From Kondoa malvinella (lineage: Eukaryota > Basidiomycota > Agaricostilbomycetes > Agaricostilbales > Kondoaceae), in the NCBI GenBank assembly GCA_039545315.1, contig BCIM01000016.1:186001-250000 (forward strand): a stretch of DNA of 64,000 nucleotides. The letters run 5' to 3'. The translations under genes were made by a program, and so were the position numbers. This document shows positions 22,336 through 33,742 of the stretch, in pieces. Position 1 is the stretch's first letter, and each line of letters opens with the position of its first letter. The notes beneath the pieces were generated by a model. The model was not told the DNA's origin. It made no database searches and saw nothing but the letters and a program-made list of their open reading frames with translations.

Positions 22336-22754
22336 CTTACTTCGTCTGCCATGTCTGTATTACACGAGAAGCTGTGCGATGTAATATAGTAACGGGTCAA
22401 AAGAGGTACAAGGTCGTTTGCAGAGAAGAGGGAAGCCTCAAAGGCCAAAATAACAGAGATGTTGAATCACGTGCTTACGACACGTTATTTAAGCCACGCC
22501 TGCGCGTCCTTCAAGGACCCAACTCCCCAGCCAAGGCCTGCTGTATACATGAATCCCCAGTCGAGTAATCTGCCGTTAAGCACTCGATCAATCAAAGATC
22601 CAACGAAGGACAAGCAAGTCACCGATAGGACAGCTAGGCTGGAGCGTTTCAGAGATAACCAGAGCTGGTGAGAGCTGACACTATCGCCGGATTGCGTCGG
22701 CCAAAGATCGTACATTCCTTGAGTCAGCGCTCACCGAGCTGAACCGTTCACAAT
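22336..22754. other. Convergent intergenic region
   Basis: 3' sides of the histidine phosphatase and the WDR6-like gene. An extra 3' exon of the phosphatase could lie here, but none could be supported. Confidence 0.4.
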
Positions 22755-25700
22755 TCACCAGTTCATCTTCAGACACTCTGACCCAGTTCCGGCCATTGTC
22801 ACCAGCATCTCCCTCTCTGCCAGGTGCAGCACATCCATGTTACTGCAGTCCGCGACTTGTGACATATGACTTGCAAGCTTCACTAGGCCATCTTCGGAAG
22901 CCCGCCAGAGCGTGCATCGCTGATCCCAGGACGCCGTGACTATGGTGTTGGCGTCCAGGAAGCGAACGCCTATGATAGTGATCAGTCCACCGTAGACTTG
23001 CTAAGACGCATCCTAACCTTGTATAGCAGAAGCATGAGCGCGTGGGACTTCGTATTCGCCTACAATGCTGCTTCCAGGCTCGGAGGATAGGAGATCAGCT
23101 ATACTGACTTTGCTGATGGAGAGCTTGTTGTCGTCGCCGCCGCTAGCGATGATGACGTGAGAAGCTGCTGCAGTCAGTATCACCTCATACAAGCAAAGTA
23201 CGAAGACTCACAGTCTGAATGGATATCGAGGCAATTGACTCCTGATTGATGCACAGTGAGAGTTAAGAGCGGTTGGTCGAGTGTAGCGGCTTGGTCTGAT
23301 TCGCTTTTGACCAGGTGAGAGTCGGCTGCCCATAAAGCGATCCTGGCAGCTATCTAAGCTTTGTCCGACCTAGCAGACTACCACTCACAGGCCATTGGTG
23401 CTGCCACTTGCTACGATGTGCCTTTGTCGTCCATCATGAGTAACATCGAGATACTTGACTGAAAGAATGCAGCGCGGGTGTTCTGTGTCTATATTGCTTG
23501 AGACCGTTCGCCAAATCTTGGACTGTAGGTCCAGCACTCGAATCTGAAGATCATTGAGTTTGACAAACCCCTACCTCGTGAATGCCTTACCGCCAGAGTG
23601 CCTTCCGAATATCCCGAAGCCAGATAGATTGACAATGGACTGACTTCCGACCAGTATGCATCTGAATCGACTATCCTCACATCGACCAATGAGCTGGCTG
23701 ATCGATCCTCAGCAATCATCTTAAGTTCCAGAGTGACATCTTCGAGGTAGCCAGGTTGGATGATAGTGACCTGGTAGCATTGGACAAGCTCTCTGACACC
23801 AGTGACCAAGAGATAGAGAGCTCGATCTGTCCGAATCCAATTGAGGGCCTTTGCATTGTCCCGCAAACCAGTTTCGACGACCAAAGGAATCAAATTGCCG
23901 TCTGGGGAGATTTGCGATATACGAAGGGTACTGTTCTCGGATGTGCTTGCCAGTAACGAGAGGGATTGATCGTACTTGATGCTTGAGACGCATCGGATCT
24001 CGCGGCCGTGGAAAGACGGGCGCACGACGTTCGAGACAAGCCAGCGTGCGGTAGAGATCTGCAGGTCCACTTGGTCAATCGGGCGACTAGCATCTGAGCG
24101 AGCTCACAATCCCCTTTGACAGCTGAATTAGCTGACAGTGCCCGTCAGACAGTGTCACTCGCCAATGAGGCGGAGGCGGCTCGGAACAGGGGTATGAAGA
24201 TAGCTGTCGACGACTTTAGTATGGACTGAACATCGAAGAGATGATACTGACCTTCTCTCCAAAAGTATCGTACAAGGTGAATCGGCCACTACTCTGCGCA
24301 ATAAGATACCGCTTCGACCCAATTACAGCGATCTTCTCCAGTCGATCATAGCCAACAGAGACAGTCGTTGTAGTGTTCAAGGACCATTCGCCTGTTGAGC
24401 CTGCTGCGAGAGTATGTCGACACCATCTACCGTCTCTGCTGACGGTTTCGAAGATGCATCGATCTTCTGCTTCTTCCAGCACGAGGATGTCTGTGAATCC
24501 ATCTTGGTGGATCTTCGTCGAAACAAGACTCGTCAGAATGTTGTCTACTATATATGAGCCGATGGCAAGGGAAAGCACTAAGGTTGCCGCTTACTTTCGA
24601 TTTGATATATCGCAATTTTGCCCCAGCCATTGCCCAGAAACAGCAGCCCACCAGTTGGAGAAAGTTGAAAGAAGGACAGCGGTCGCGCGAAAGGCACAGG
24701 CTCCGAGAAGAGTAGTGCTGGCTGAATAGACTTGGTTAAGCATATAGCACAGCTAGGCGAGATTGAGGTGACACACCTGTGCAAAAGGTTGCACAGCGAA
24801 GCCGGATATACTCTTGAGCTTAGCATCGTAAGCTGAGAGCACTCTGCTGCTATCTGTGAGCTCATCTCAGAAAAATTAGCGTACTCAGGACATTTGCCTC
24901 ACTCGACAGCACTTGAAGCTTTGATTGGGATATGATTTGTCCGAGAGGACACTCGAAGGTCTGATACATACATCAGCTCGCGCATGTAGCAAGAAGATCA
25001 CTCACATCTCTTTGGCAATCGATTGCATAGCATGCTACTCGACCATTCTTGTCTACCACCCAAACGAGATCATTTGGCAGATCGAGATGTAACACCAAAC
25101 AAGATCGCACATCAGCCAGAGTGCAGAGTACTTTGCTTTGCGTTGTGCCCGATGTATTGTCAACAAGAAAAAGCTGTCTACAACCAGTGAGACGCGCAGT
25201 AGGTCACCTCCACAAAATGCCTCACCTGTCTCTAGTCAAATAGACGATAGTGTGACCATCTACGGAGCTATCACTTGCCAGGATGCTGCTGGCTAATGCT
25301 GCGAGTGGATCTGACATAACTTTCATTCACCAAAAGCATACTCGCACAGAATTGCACTTACTGTCTCGTGAATCCCACAAGCGCACAGAAGCATCCGCTC
25401 CTCCACTCAGTACCTTACCTTCCCGGACTGCTAGGGCCCATACATGCTTTCCATCATGTCCAGCCCATTTCTGACTCACAGCCCATTTCCCTTGCTTTTG
25501 CTTCCACAACAGCACAACAGCATCCTGACCAGCACTTGCTATCGTCTCCTCGTCCACCCATACGACTCTCCATACTCGATCCTGATGACCCCACAGCACT
25601 TCCACCTCTCCGCTGAGCAGATCCCAAACTCGTACTGTTCGATCATCCGATACTGAAGCGACTATGTTTCCTGAAGGAGAGAAGGCAACACCAAAGATGG

Positions 25701-26262
25701 ATCCATGGTGGCCTGAGAGCGTCTGAACGGAAGCAGAGACGAAAGGCGACCAGATTAAAACATTTTGCATGATTGTCCCAACAGCCAATTTGACTGATTC
25801 GAGTGTTTCATAATGGGTTTGCGTAAAGCTAGCTGACCAGAGGAAAGGTCTTTCATGACAAAAGACTGTCTGTGTCGTTTCGAGATCAGGCAATGAGAGG
25901 ACGAGGATGGTATTGCTTGCTGTTGCGAGAATAATGTGCGTGCTGCCGAGACACGCGGCTGCGAGGATCCAGTCGTGTAAGTTTCGCTTGCAGAGAGCTT
26001 CAAAGGTGCCTTCGCTAGGGTTGACCTGGCCATAGACGATTTCTCTGCCTCCTGCTATGAAGATGTCCGGAGCTGAGCCAGGCAAGATCAGGTGAATGCG
26101 ATTCTTGCTCAAGACATTCCAGACAGTCTCTACTTTTGTAGACAGGTGTATAGCTAGCAGGCAAGTGCCAGAGCCTGCAAGTACATGTTCGCTATGATTG
26201 AGAAACGCGACCGAAGTGATGGGCAGTTCGGCAGTTTTGCTCAAGCCAGCGATTTCAGCCAT
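22755..26262 (-). CDS. WD40 protein of the WDR6/Rtt10 (Trm734) family
   Basis: Seen: a long multi-exon gene read from MAEIAGLSKTAELPITSVAF. The N-terminal propeller shows ILATASNTILVLSLPDLE, GTIMQNVLIWSP, GHHGSIFGVAFSPSGNIVASVSDDRTVRVWD, GHQDRVWRVVWVDEETIASAG and VLSGGADASVRLWDS. More WD-type segments follow towards the last exon (ANTIVTASWDQRCTLWRASEDG), ending ECLKMNW at 22755. Known: WDR6/Rtt10 partners Trm7/FTSJ1 for 2'-O-methylation of tRNA anticodon loops and also acts in endosomal recycling. The GTxxxxVLxW and GHxGxIFGVxFSP landmarks plus ~1000-residue size support this family over other WD proteins. Upstream GTG frames were ignored. Exon boundaries in the middle were not all worked out. 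Confidence 0.78.
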
Positions 26263-26412
26263 ACATAGGCTTTCAGAGGCTGGCCAGAAGAGATACACAG
26301 ACAGACAGATAGATGGGCACAGACAAGAAATGACATGTTGCGCTTCTTGGACTCGCGCGACGGCTCATCAAACGGACATCTGCGATTTCTGATAGCCTAG
26401 ACCAACACGAAA

Positions 26413-27322
26413 ATGGACGAAGCAACACTTAAAGTGAGACACAGGCGCGCTTGGACAGTGTCGAGGCTGAACAACAACATTCGTGCAATAGAGCAAAAAG
26501 GTCGCCGAACTCAAAGAGATGCTCACAGCTGCTGGCCTCAGTACAGCCGGAAACAAAGCTGGTAGGCACAGCCCTTCGTGGCCCTGTCCTGCAGCTTATT
26601 CGGCGTCATAGACCTCATCAAGACCTTGCTCGACAATCCTGCCTCGCTCGACAATGTGGAGTCATCGTCCACTACCGTAGCTACAACACAAGTCACCTCT
26701 GAAGTATCCACTTCAACACCTGCACCAGTAGAAGAACAAAAAGCAGTCGCGATAGACGATCCAGCACCGACGCTCACGAATCCAGAAGCTGCGCCTGCCC
26801 CTGTTGAGCTCACACCAGCAGAAAAGGAAGCACAGGTGAATGCCGAGGTGGAGAAACGGAAAAAGAGGGCAGAGCGGTTCGGTGCATCACAGGATGACGA
26901 CAAAAAGCAGGAGAGGGCTGAGCGTTTCGGGACCGACAAGCCTGAAGAGCAGGTCTCTCAGGTGCGTGTCGAAGATATGTCGTGCTTTGGTTTGGCTCAG
27001 TATTCTCGTCATATGCACAGGCAATCAACAAGCTTGATCAAGCCCTGCCAGAAAAGCGAGAGAAAAAAGTCAGAGGAAAGAAAGCCGCTGCGGACGGCAC
27101 CACTGCTGCGCCTGCATCACCTGCAAAAGCCGCTGCTCCTGCCAAAGAGACTACTGCACCCGCTTCAGCAAAGAAGGCCGTCGACCCGGCTGTCAAGGCT
27201 GCAGACGAAGAGAAGAAACGCAAGCGAGAAGAGCGCTTCGGTGCTGCAAAAGTCAGTAGCGATTCTTGGCTGCGCCAGGGCGTGCTGATATATGCTTCGG
27301 TCAATAGAAAGCTAAAGTATAA
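26413..27322 (+). CDS. THO1: SAP-domain RNA-export protein Tho1/SARNP
   Basis: Seen: exons 26413-26433, 26501-26561, 26612-26961, 27021-27251 and 27308-27322 give 225 residues. The N-terminus forms a SAP motif across three exons (MDEATLKVAELKEMLTAAGL, then NKADLIKTLLDN). The C-terminal half carries three copies of the SARNP signature: KKRAERFGA, QERAERFGT and KREERFGAA. Known: Tho1/SARNP binds DNA/RNA and works with the TREX complex and the DECD helicase Sub2/UAP56 in mRNA export; the RxERFG motifs contact the helicase. The first coding exon is 21 nt and the last only 15 nt. Divergent from the WDR6-like gene with about 150 bp between starts. Confidence 0.9.
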
Positions 27323-27481
27323 AAATGTCAAGAGGTAAGCTTTCCCTTGATCTTCTTTCTCTGTATATAAGCGACGCAACATCGAGCAAAAGCAAGGGTA
27401 CGACCACATGTAGTTGTAACCATTGTGCTCCTTTGGGCAAACTCCAATGCTGTTGTGATGCGAATGATCTGTATACACATG

Positions 27482-29114
27482 CTAAGGTCCTTCCATCGAA
27501 ACTCGCGAGACCCGCCGCGAGTGTCCTGGTCGCTTTTCTCCACCCTCCTTTTCGCCCTTGAAGACGTCCATGATCAAAGCCGCGAAAGCTCCCACGATCA
27601 GCCCGCAGCCTAGAAGCGTCGAGAAGCTTAAGCCTTGTTTGCCGATGAGGAGTTCTGCTATCGCTACTAGCACCAGCGTGCAAAGGGCGCCGACCGACTG
27701 CAAATTACCATAGTGAGCATCGTGCCCTCTTACGCAGAGAAATTTAGGCATACAGCCGTCACAGGTCCAAACAGGCCTATAAGCATCCTGTAACTACGGA
27801 TCAGCTCAAGTCACATAGAGTAGCTAATCTGCTCACATAAAACCCGCATTGAATATCACACCGCACACCACATTGCCAGTGATATAAAGGTAGGTCATCC
27901 CATCTTTAGGCAGCTCAAACACTTCTATACCGGTATAGTGTAATATCGGCACCGGTATCCAAAGAATGAGGAAGGTCGCTAGACCAATCCCTGCAGTGAC
28001 TGTATTGGCGTGTGCGAGGAAGGTTTGCGGATCGAGTTTGCCATTTTCATCTAGGTAGATTGGGCGATCTGAAGCATCTTGTTCGTCTTCTTCTTCCTCC
28101 TCCTCCTCTTCTGATGCTGATGCTCTCGTGGGTGAGTACGAACTAGGTCGACCATCTTCTTTTAGTTTACGGAGTGATTGCCTTGATCGAAAGTCAGGTC
28201 GGGTTGTGGGAGTGGTAGGTACTTGTTTTGGGTCTATGGAAGCAGCTGGTAAGGCGGCGTATTTTTGATAGCCCGTCTCGTAGAGTGCAAAAGCTAGACT
28301 GCCCGCTAAAGCCATGAGGTTGCCGAACAGACGGGATGTTGTTCCTGTAGGCGAGTCTTGGACAGAAGAAGAATCGCCGTATGCGATGATGACTACGCCT
28401 ATGCAAGCGAGAATGACGGCCAACGCTTTCGACAGCTCCCACTTTTCCGTCCGAAGGAGATATCTGTAGATTGGAATGGCTCAATGAATCCATAGCTAGT
28501 GACGAAAGACAACTTAGCCTACATAGTAAAGATATAAGCCCAAAAGGCATTGCTGTTGTATATTGCGGTTATGTCGGTCATGCTGGTGAAGGGTATTGCG
28601 ATGAACCTGAACGAAAGCTAAACTCCCGATCTCTGTACATAGCATGAAAGCACACTGACCAGCACAGAGCCGGCGTCGCTATCAAGAAGGCCATCAAGAT
28701 ACAGAGTTTGGCCAATTTCCATGTAGGGAATCCCGCCCGCAAGCTCCACTGCTCAAATAGCTTTGGTTCGCCAACTTTTACATCTCCTTGACCTTCTGAT
28801 GTGTCGAATTGATCGCGGAAAGCACTTCTAAGCTTTTCCAGTATTGGTCCAGTTGGTATTCCGAGTAGCTTGAGCATGAGTAGATGCAGAGGTGCTACGA
28901 GCATGTAGCCAGCATGGGCTGTAACGGAGACAGATCAATATAGAGCAGAGACCAGCTGTTCAAGGTAGTGCGTACTGAGGTAGAGAAGCAAGTAAGGCTG
29001 GGCAAAGTGTTCTTGCGTTTGAATGTACGACGCGAATTGAGTCTGGAAGGTGTACGACAGCAGCACTAGGACAAAAATGACAGCCCCGCCGAGCCTCGCT
29101 AGGTCGAAATGCAT
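27482..29114 (-). CDS. Drug/metabolite-type (EamA-like, SLC35-like) membrane transporter
   Basis: Seen: a multi-exon gene starting MHFDLARLGGAVIFVLVLL and ending RVSRVSMEGP at 27482. About ten hydrophobic segments can be read, among them VIFVLVLLSYTF, LCILMAFLIATPALCW, LAVILACIGVVIIAYGD, LMALAGSLAFALYETGY, VTAGIGLATFLILWI, ALCTLVLVAIAELLIG and LLGCGLIVGAFAAL. The order is typical of DMT carriers with two five-helix repeats. A cytosolic loop has a run of eight Glu. Known: DMT members move nucleotide sugars, thiamine, amino acids or other small solutes; nothing here fixes the substrate. It is 329 bp from the esterase gene on the same strand. Confidence 0.75.
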
Positions 29115-29443
29115 GACTTCACAGACGATAGCAGGCCTTGGTAAATGTCTTCCGAAGCAGCATGTATGGTATCAAAGGATTCTTCAACGCTTCTCGACAC
29201 GCGTGTATATCACTCAGTCTGGGTATCGTCTATACTCTCGTCCTCGCGAGACAAGAACGCAATTTTGGTTATCTACGTACGGCCAATCTGCTCTTTTCGA
29301 ATCTCGCTTGTATGCCCTAGCTGTCCTCTGGTTTGCTCCAATGTTATGTCTTTAAATTCAAAAGAGGCGTGCCTGCCAGTGATAGCATGAACATTTTCTT
29401 TCTATAATACTTGATTGCTATCATGCTGTGCATCTCTGCTCTG
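29115..29443. other. Short intergenic region between transporter and esterase
   Basis: The 3' side of the esterase and 5' side of the transporter, both reverse strand. No additional feature seen. Confidence 0.4.
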
Positions 29444-30570
29444 CTATACTCCTTCGGTATAGGCCAGATTTGCCATCCTCTTTGCTTGTTCTACCATCGC
29501 AGACTGTGCTCTTTGGCCTTGCTCGAATGGCAGAATGGCGAAGGCATGCGGTACGCCATTATACACGCGATGCTCGACATTGACACCAGCTTTGCGAAGC
29601 TCTTGCGCGTACGCTATCGCTTCATCCCGTAAAGCTGTGAACCAATCTTCAGCTTACTTTTTTCTGCTCAATGCACTTCACTTACGATCTCGTCCGGCTA
29701 TCTCAATGTAAGCTGGAGCCAGTCCTTCCAACTTGCCCAAAAAGGGAGACATCCGGACGTCCTTCTTATCCCCCTCTCCCAAGTAGGTGTCAACACAATA
29801 GCGAAGCGAGCCCTTGCTCAAAATGTCCTTGAAGTCTGCGCCCGGACTTTCTAGCGGGTACTTGTCCTTCGGGAAGACGTCGTGATGACAGACTGATGGA
29901 ACGCGCAACAGCTGACCGGCCAGCTTGATGGACTTGTCACGCGCGTATTGAGCTGTCAATGCTGCCAGATTGCCTCCTGCAGACGTTCCATATACTATGA
30001 TCTGGTCTTTGTTGAAAGATTGCTTTTCGGCATTCTCCAAGACCTGGTAGTAGGTTCTGTCAGTCGCTGTCAATGGATATAAACCTGATGCTCACCCAGT
30101 CCAAAGCAGCTTTGGCGTCCTCTGCAGCAGCAGGAAACTTGTGCTCAGGCGCTCTGTGCAGGTAAGTCAGCATGGTGTCCACTGATCTAAGAGTATACTG
30201 ACAGCCTGTACTCAATATTCGCAACAGCAAAGCCCGCCCTCGCAAACGCTATCGCAGTAGTGTGCTCGTTCCAGACCGATCCCACTATCCATCCTCCGCC
30301 GTGATAACAAGCGACAACAGGGAGCTCGCCAGAGCTTCCCTTCAGCTTGTATAGCTGAATCTGAAAATTGCCGGCATCAATCATCTCCATGTCCAAGTCG
30401 TCAATGTTTGGGACTGGAGCAGCTGCTCCGATTACCCGAATCCGCTCTCTGCTCTCTGACACTTCGCCCTCGAGCAAGTCGCGCAGAATAGCATTGTTTT
30501 CATCCTTGAAAAACGCTTCGTATTGCGGATCTTGCTCCTCCCAAGTCTTGATGTCGCGAGTATCTGTCAT
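29444..30570 (-). CDS. Alpha/beta hydrolase of the hormone-sensitive-lipase family
   Basis: Seen: from MTDTRDIKTWEEQDPQYEAF the protein has the HSL oxyanion motif HGGG (YHGGGWIVGSVW), then YRLAPEHKFPAAAEDAKAALDW across a splice. The nucleophile elbow is GTSAGG (VYGTSAGGNLAALTAQYAR), with Thr where many members have Asp. Then RDALRDEAIAYAQELRKAGV and the catalytic His in HRVYNGVPHAFAIL; it ends AYTEGV at 29444. Known: these are cytosolic carboxylesterases acting on short or bulky esters. It is divergent from the Baeyer-Villiger-type monooxygenase with 190 bp between starts, which suggests shared control and a role in cleaving its ester or lactone product (inference). Confidence 0.87.
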
Positions 30571-30760
30571 TGGCTGCTTCCGTGCTCGTGCAGATAGTTT
30601 CGAGGCAAGCGGCTATTCAAAGACAAGGACCGAAACCGAAAGCGTGAAAGAAGCCGGTGCTCCAGACCCGTGCCCCGCTGACCGATTTGCGGGGGTCGGT
30701 TGAACTTGTCCTTCATCCAGGACAGCCCTTCTGTTTTCTCACCGTCAACAGATCAGCAAG
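30571..30760. promoter_or_regulatory. 190-bp divergent promoter of esterase and monooxygenase
   Basis: The two start codons face away from each other over 190 bp, so the intervening DNA should hold both promoters. A CCCGCTGACCG...GGTCGG stretch near 30675-30698 forms an imperfect inverted CCG/CGG pair of the kind bound by fungal Zn2Cys6 regulators; this is only suggestive. Confidence 0.4.
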
Positions 30761-33489
30761 ATGCCATTCGAAACTTTGGATACGCCTATAAACCATGCCC
30801 GCCCAATGCGAGTTGTCTGCATTGGAGTTCGTCTTGCTTCTCCCGTTCGCGTCGCTTCTGATTGAATGCCTTTGCACTTTCAGGCTGGTCTGAGCGGTAT
30901 TCATTTGACTGCTCGCATCACTCAATTCGGGCCTGGCATCGACTTTCAGGTGTACGACCGCAATCCGTTAGTCCTGTCACACGTGCGACGGACTGTCACT
31001 GAAGCTGTTACGACTTCAGCGACATTGGAGGAACCTGGTATGCCAATCTCCTACACCCAGAGCACCTGTCTTCTAACTGTCGTCTAAAAAATAGGTACAC
31101 AAACAATTATCCGGGGTAGCTTTGAGCATTTTCAACAGCGACTCGGCTGCTAATATCCTTGCTCAGGGTTGCAGTCGACAGTCCATCCGTAGCAGTAAGT
31201 TGTCTCTTTAGCAGAAGCATCAAGTTGCTCATGTCTGCGTTCGGGAACGTTTTAGTATACTTTGACATGGGCTGTGAGTTAGGCGGACCGTGGCACACAG
31301 CATTCACTGATCAGATTTAGCCCTGGAATGGATGGTCTCGCTTCCAAGCTGCTGGGGCTGATTGCATGTCCTACGTCCGTCATCTTGGCGAGATTACCAA
31401 GATCAGAGAGGTTACCCGCTTCAATGCTGCTGTCGGTATGCTGCCTTGAGCGGAACAATCCCAGCCTGTTTTCCTGATGCAATTAAAAAACAGACAGCGT
31501 TACATGGGATCACAAAAGCTGCACATGGAAGATGAAGCTGCATGATGTCAAGACTGGCGAGGAATTCACAGATGAAACCAATATTCTGATCAACGCTGGT
31601 GGTATTCTGAGCCAGCCATCATGGCCAAAGATTGACGGCCTAACCACGTACAAAGGAGAATTATTACATTCCGCGTACTGGAGAAGCGTCGATTTGAAAG
31701 GGAAGCGTGTAGCACTCGTCGGAGCGGGCTCGAGCGCTATCCAAATCTTGCCCAAGATTCAAGCCGAAGCTGGTCATATAGACACTTATATCCGCAGCAG
31801 TACCTGGGTGAGTCGTTTATCCATGCATCAGCCCATAGCTTATGGTCCCAAAAGATCATACCGATGTTTGCAAACGAAGTCAGAGACGAATTCTTCGGCA
31901 TCGACACTACAGACGATCCGATGGAAGCATTGACGAGCGAGGATCCAGAAAGAATCAATCGCAAGGCCATCCACAACTATCAGGCGATCTAGCTTATCTC
32001 TTAATACAGCATGGTACTCTGAAGAAACTAAGCAGCAATGGAGAGAGCAGCCAGAGACCTTGCTCAAGCATCGCAAAGACATTGTCACATCTGCAAACGC
32101 TGGCTTCGCTTACGGCCTTACAATTACAGGAAGTGACGCTTCCAATGAGTTCCGAGCAGCAGTCGTGGAGGCTACCAAGAGAAAATTGAGCAAGAAACCA
32201 GATCTGTATGTGCAGACAAAGACGTTGGCCAGCGACTCTTTACACCTTTACCCTCGACAGAATCAGCATCTTTACACCAGACTGGTCAATTGGATGCAGG
32301 CGTGCGACACCGGGAGTCTCGTATCATAAAGCTATACAGGAGGACAACGTCGACGTGATTCGCTCTGGTGTTCAGAGAATGACAGAAACTGGTCTTGTCG
32401 ATATGGATGGGACGCATCGCGAATATGACGCTGTCATCTTTGCGACCGGCTACAATACGTAGGCGTCTCCCTCGTATGTCACTTGGCCGTGGCTGAAGCG
32501 TCAGACAGCAACTATGCACCGCCATTTCAGACGACCGGTCAAGATGGGTTCAGTTTGAACAGCGAAGAATACCTCAATAATCCTCGTGCCTATCTTGTGA
32601 GCCTGTCTAGAGGCTCTTGTGTGAGCTGTGCTGACTAGTCTCGCCTTACTTAGAGCGCACATGCACCAAAAATGCCAAATTATGCAAGTCTCTTGTTCCC
32701 GCTGCCCGCATTGCTTATTTTCCTCTTGCATAGTTCCAAATAGGCGGTCCTGCGTTCTGTTCGTTTAATGGGGACTTCTTACCAGCTCAAGAGAAGCTAA
32801 TGGAGTAGGTTTTCAGCGAATTCGGAGAATTTTGATTCCCACTGATTTCGATGCCTAAAGCCACATCTTCAAGTTCATTCTCAAGATGCAGCGTCAAAGA
32901 TACAAGGCTGTTGTCGTCAAGGAGCACTGCGTCGTCAGTACCGATGAATCAGCGGCTCATTTGTGCTGACGTCAAATTTGCAGAACAACCTCATGGCATA
33001 CGTCGATGAATACCTAAAGCGCACTGTACATACAGAAGATTGCTCATCCTGGTACAAGAACGGCACAAAGGTTCGCGGAGTTGACACGATAAGGCAGCCC
33101 ATCTAAAATCGATGACAGGATAGCAAGGTCAGAGGAATATGGTGCGGAACGTCATTGCATGCCATGGAAGCATGGGCGAACCCTGCTTGGGAGCACTTTG
33201 ACTGGACACCCATGTTGGTCGAAGCTCCTCAAAATCCAATCTCGGTTTACTGAATTTCTCTATGACTGTAGGGACAAGCAAGATGGCCCTGAGCAATTCC
33301 TTTGGCTGGGAAACGGCCAGTCGCACTGGGATAGGCAAGCAGACATGGCGCCATGTAAGTTGAAACGGTTCCATCGACGCGCTATTACTGATCCGGCGGC
33401 CAGATGTCTACTTGGTTGAGGACATTGACAAGCCGGTACCAGCATGGGATCCTCAAAATCCTGTTGATTTGAAGGGCTTCCACTTCTAG
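30761..33489 (+). CDS. Baeyer-Villiger-type flavin monooxygenase, 19 exons
   Basis: Seen: exons 30761-30826, 30884-30966, 31020-31037, 31095-31115, 31167-31194, 31256-31273, 31321-31435, 31494-31807, 31855-31960, 32010-32205, 32261-32458, 32509-32596, 32654-32683, 32734-32804, 32861-32933, 32984-33070, 33119-33213, 33272-33354 and 33404-33489 sum to 591 residues. FAD motif VCIGAGLSGIHL; signature GGTWYTNNYPGVAVD (a full match to the second BVMO motif); YKGELLHSAYWR at the first BVMO motif (Tyr for Phe, Arg for Pro/Asp); NADPH motif VALVGAGSSAIQ; FATGYNT near the end. Two introns (31961-32009, 32684-32733) need GC donors. Known: such enzymes insert oxygen next to a ketone to make an ester. Substrate unknown. 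Confidence 0.88.
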
Positions 33490-33742
33490 CTGTCGCGCTC
33501 CGTTCGCGCTTACTGTAACGACTCAAATCGGTCCAGCGATACCTACTGTTAGTTTCGGCGAAGCAAATACCAAGCAAAAGCAATGTGTAGTGTCAATGAA
33601 ATGTATCATCCGTCAGCCTCAACTTTCGGCCGCGTCTTCATCATGCATGTCTTGATTTCACGCGACCGTCGGAGCTGTTATTGCCAAGCGGGATACCCTC
33701 GTTTAGCTATACCAGTCTGCTGGCTCGCCTTAGAGCTTTCAG

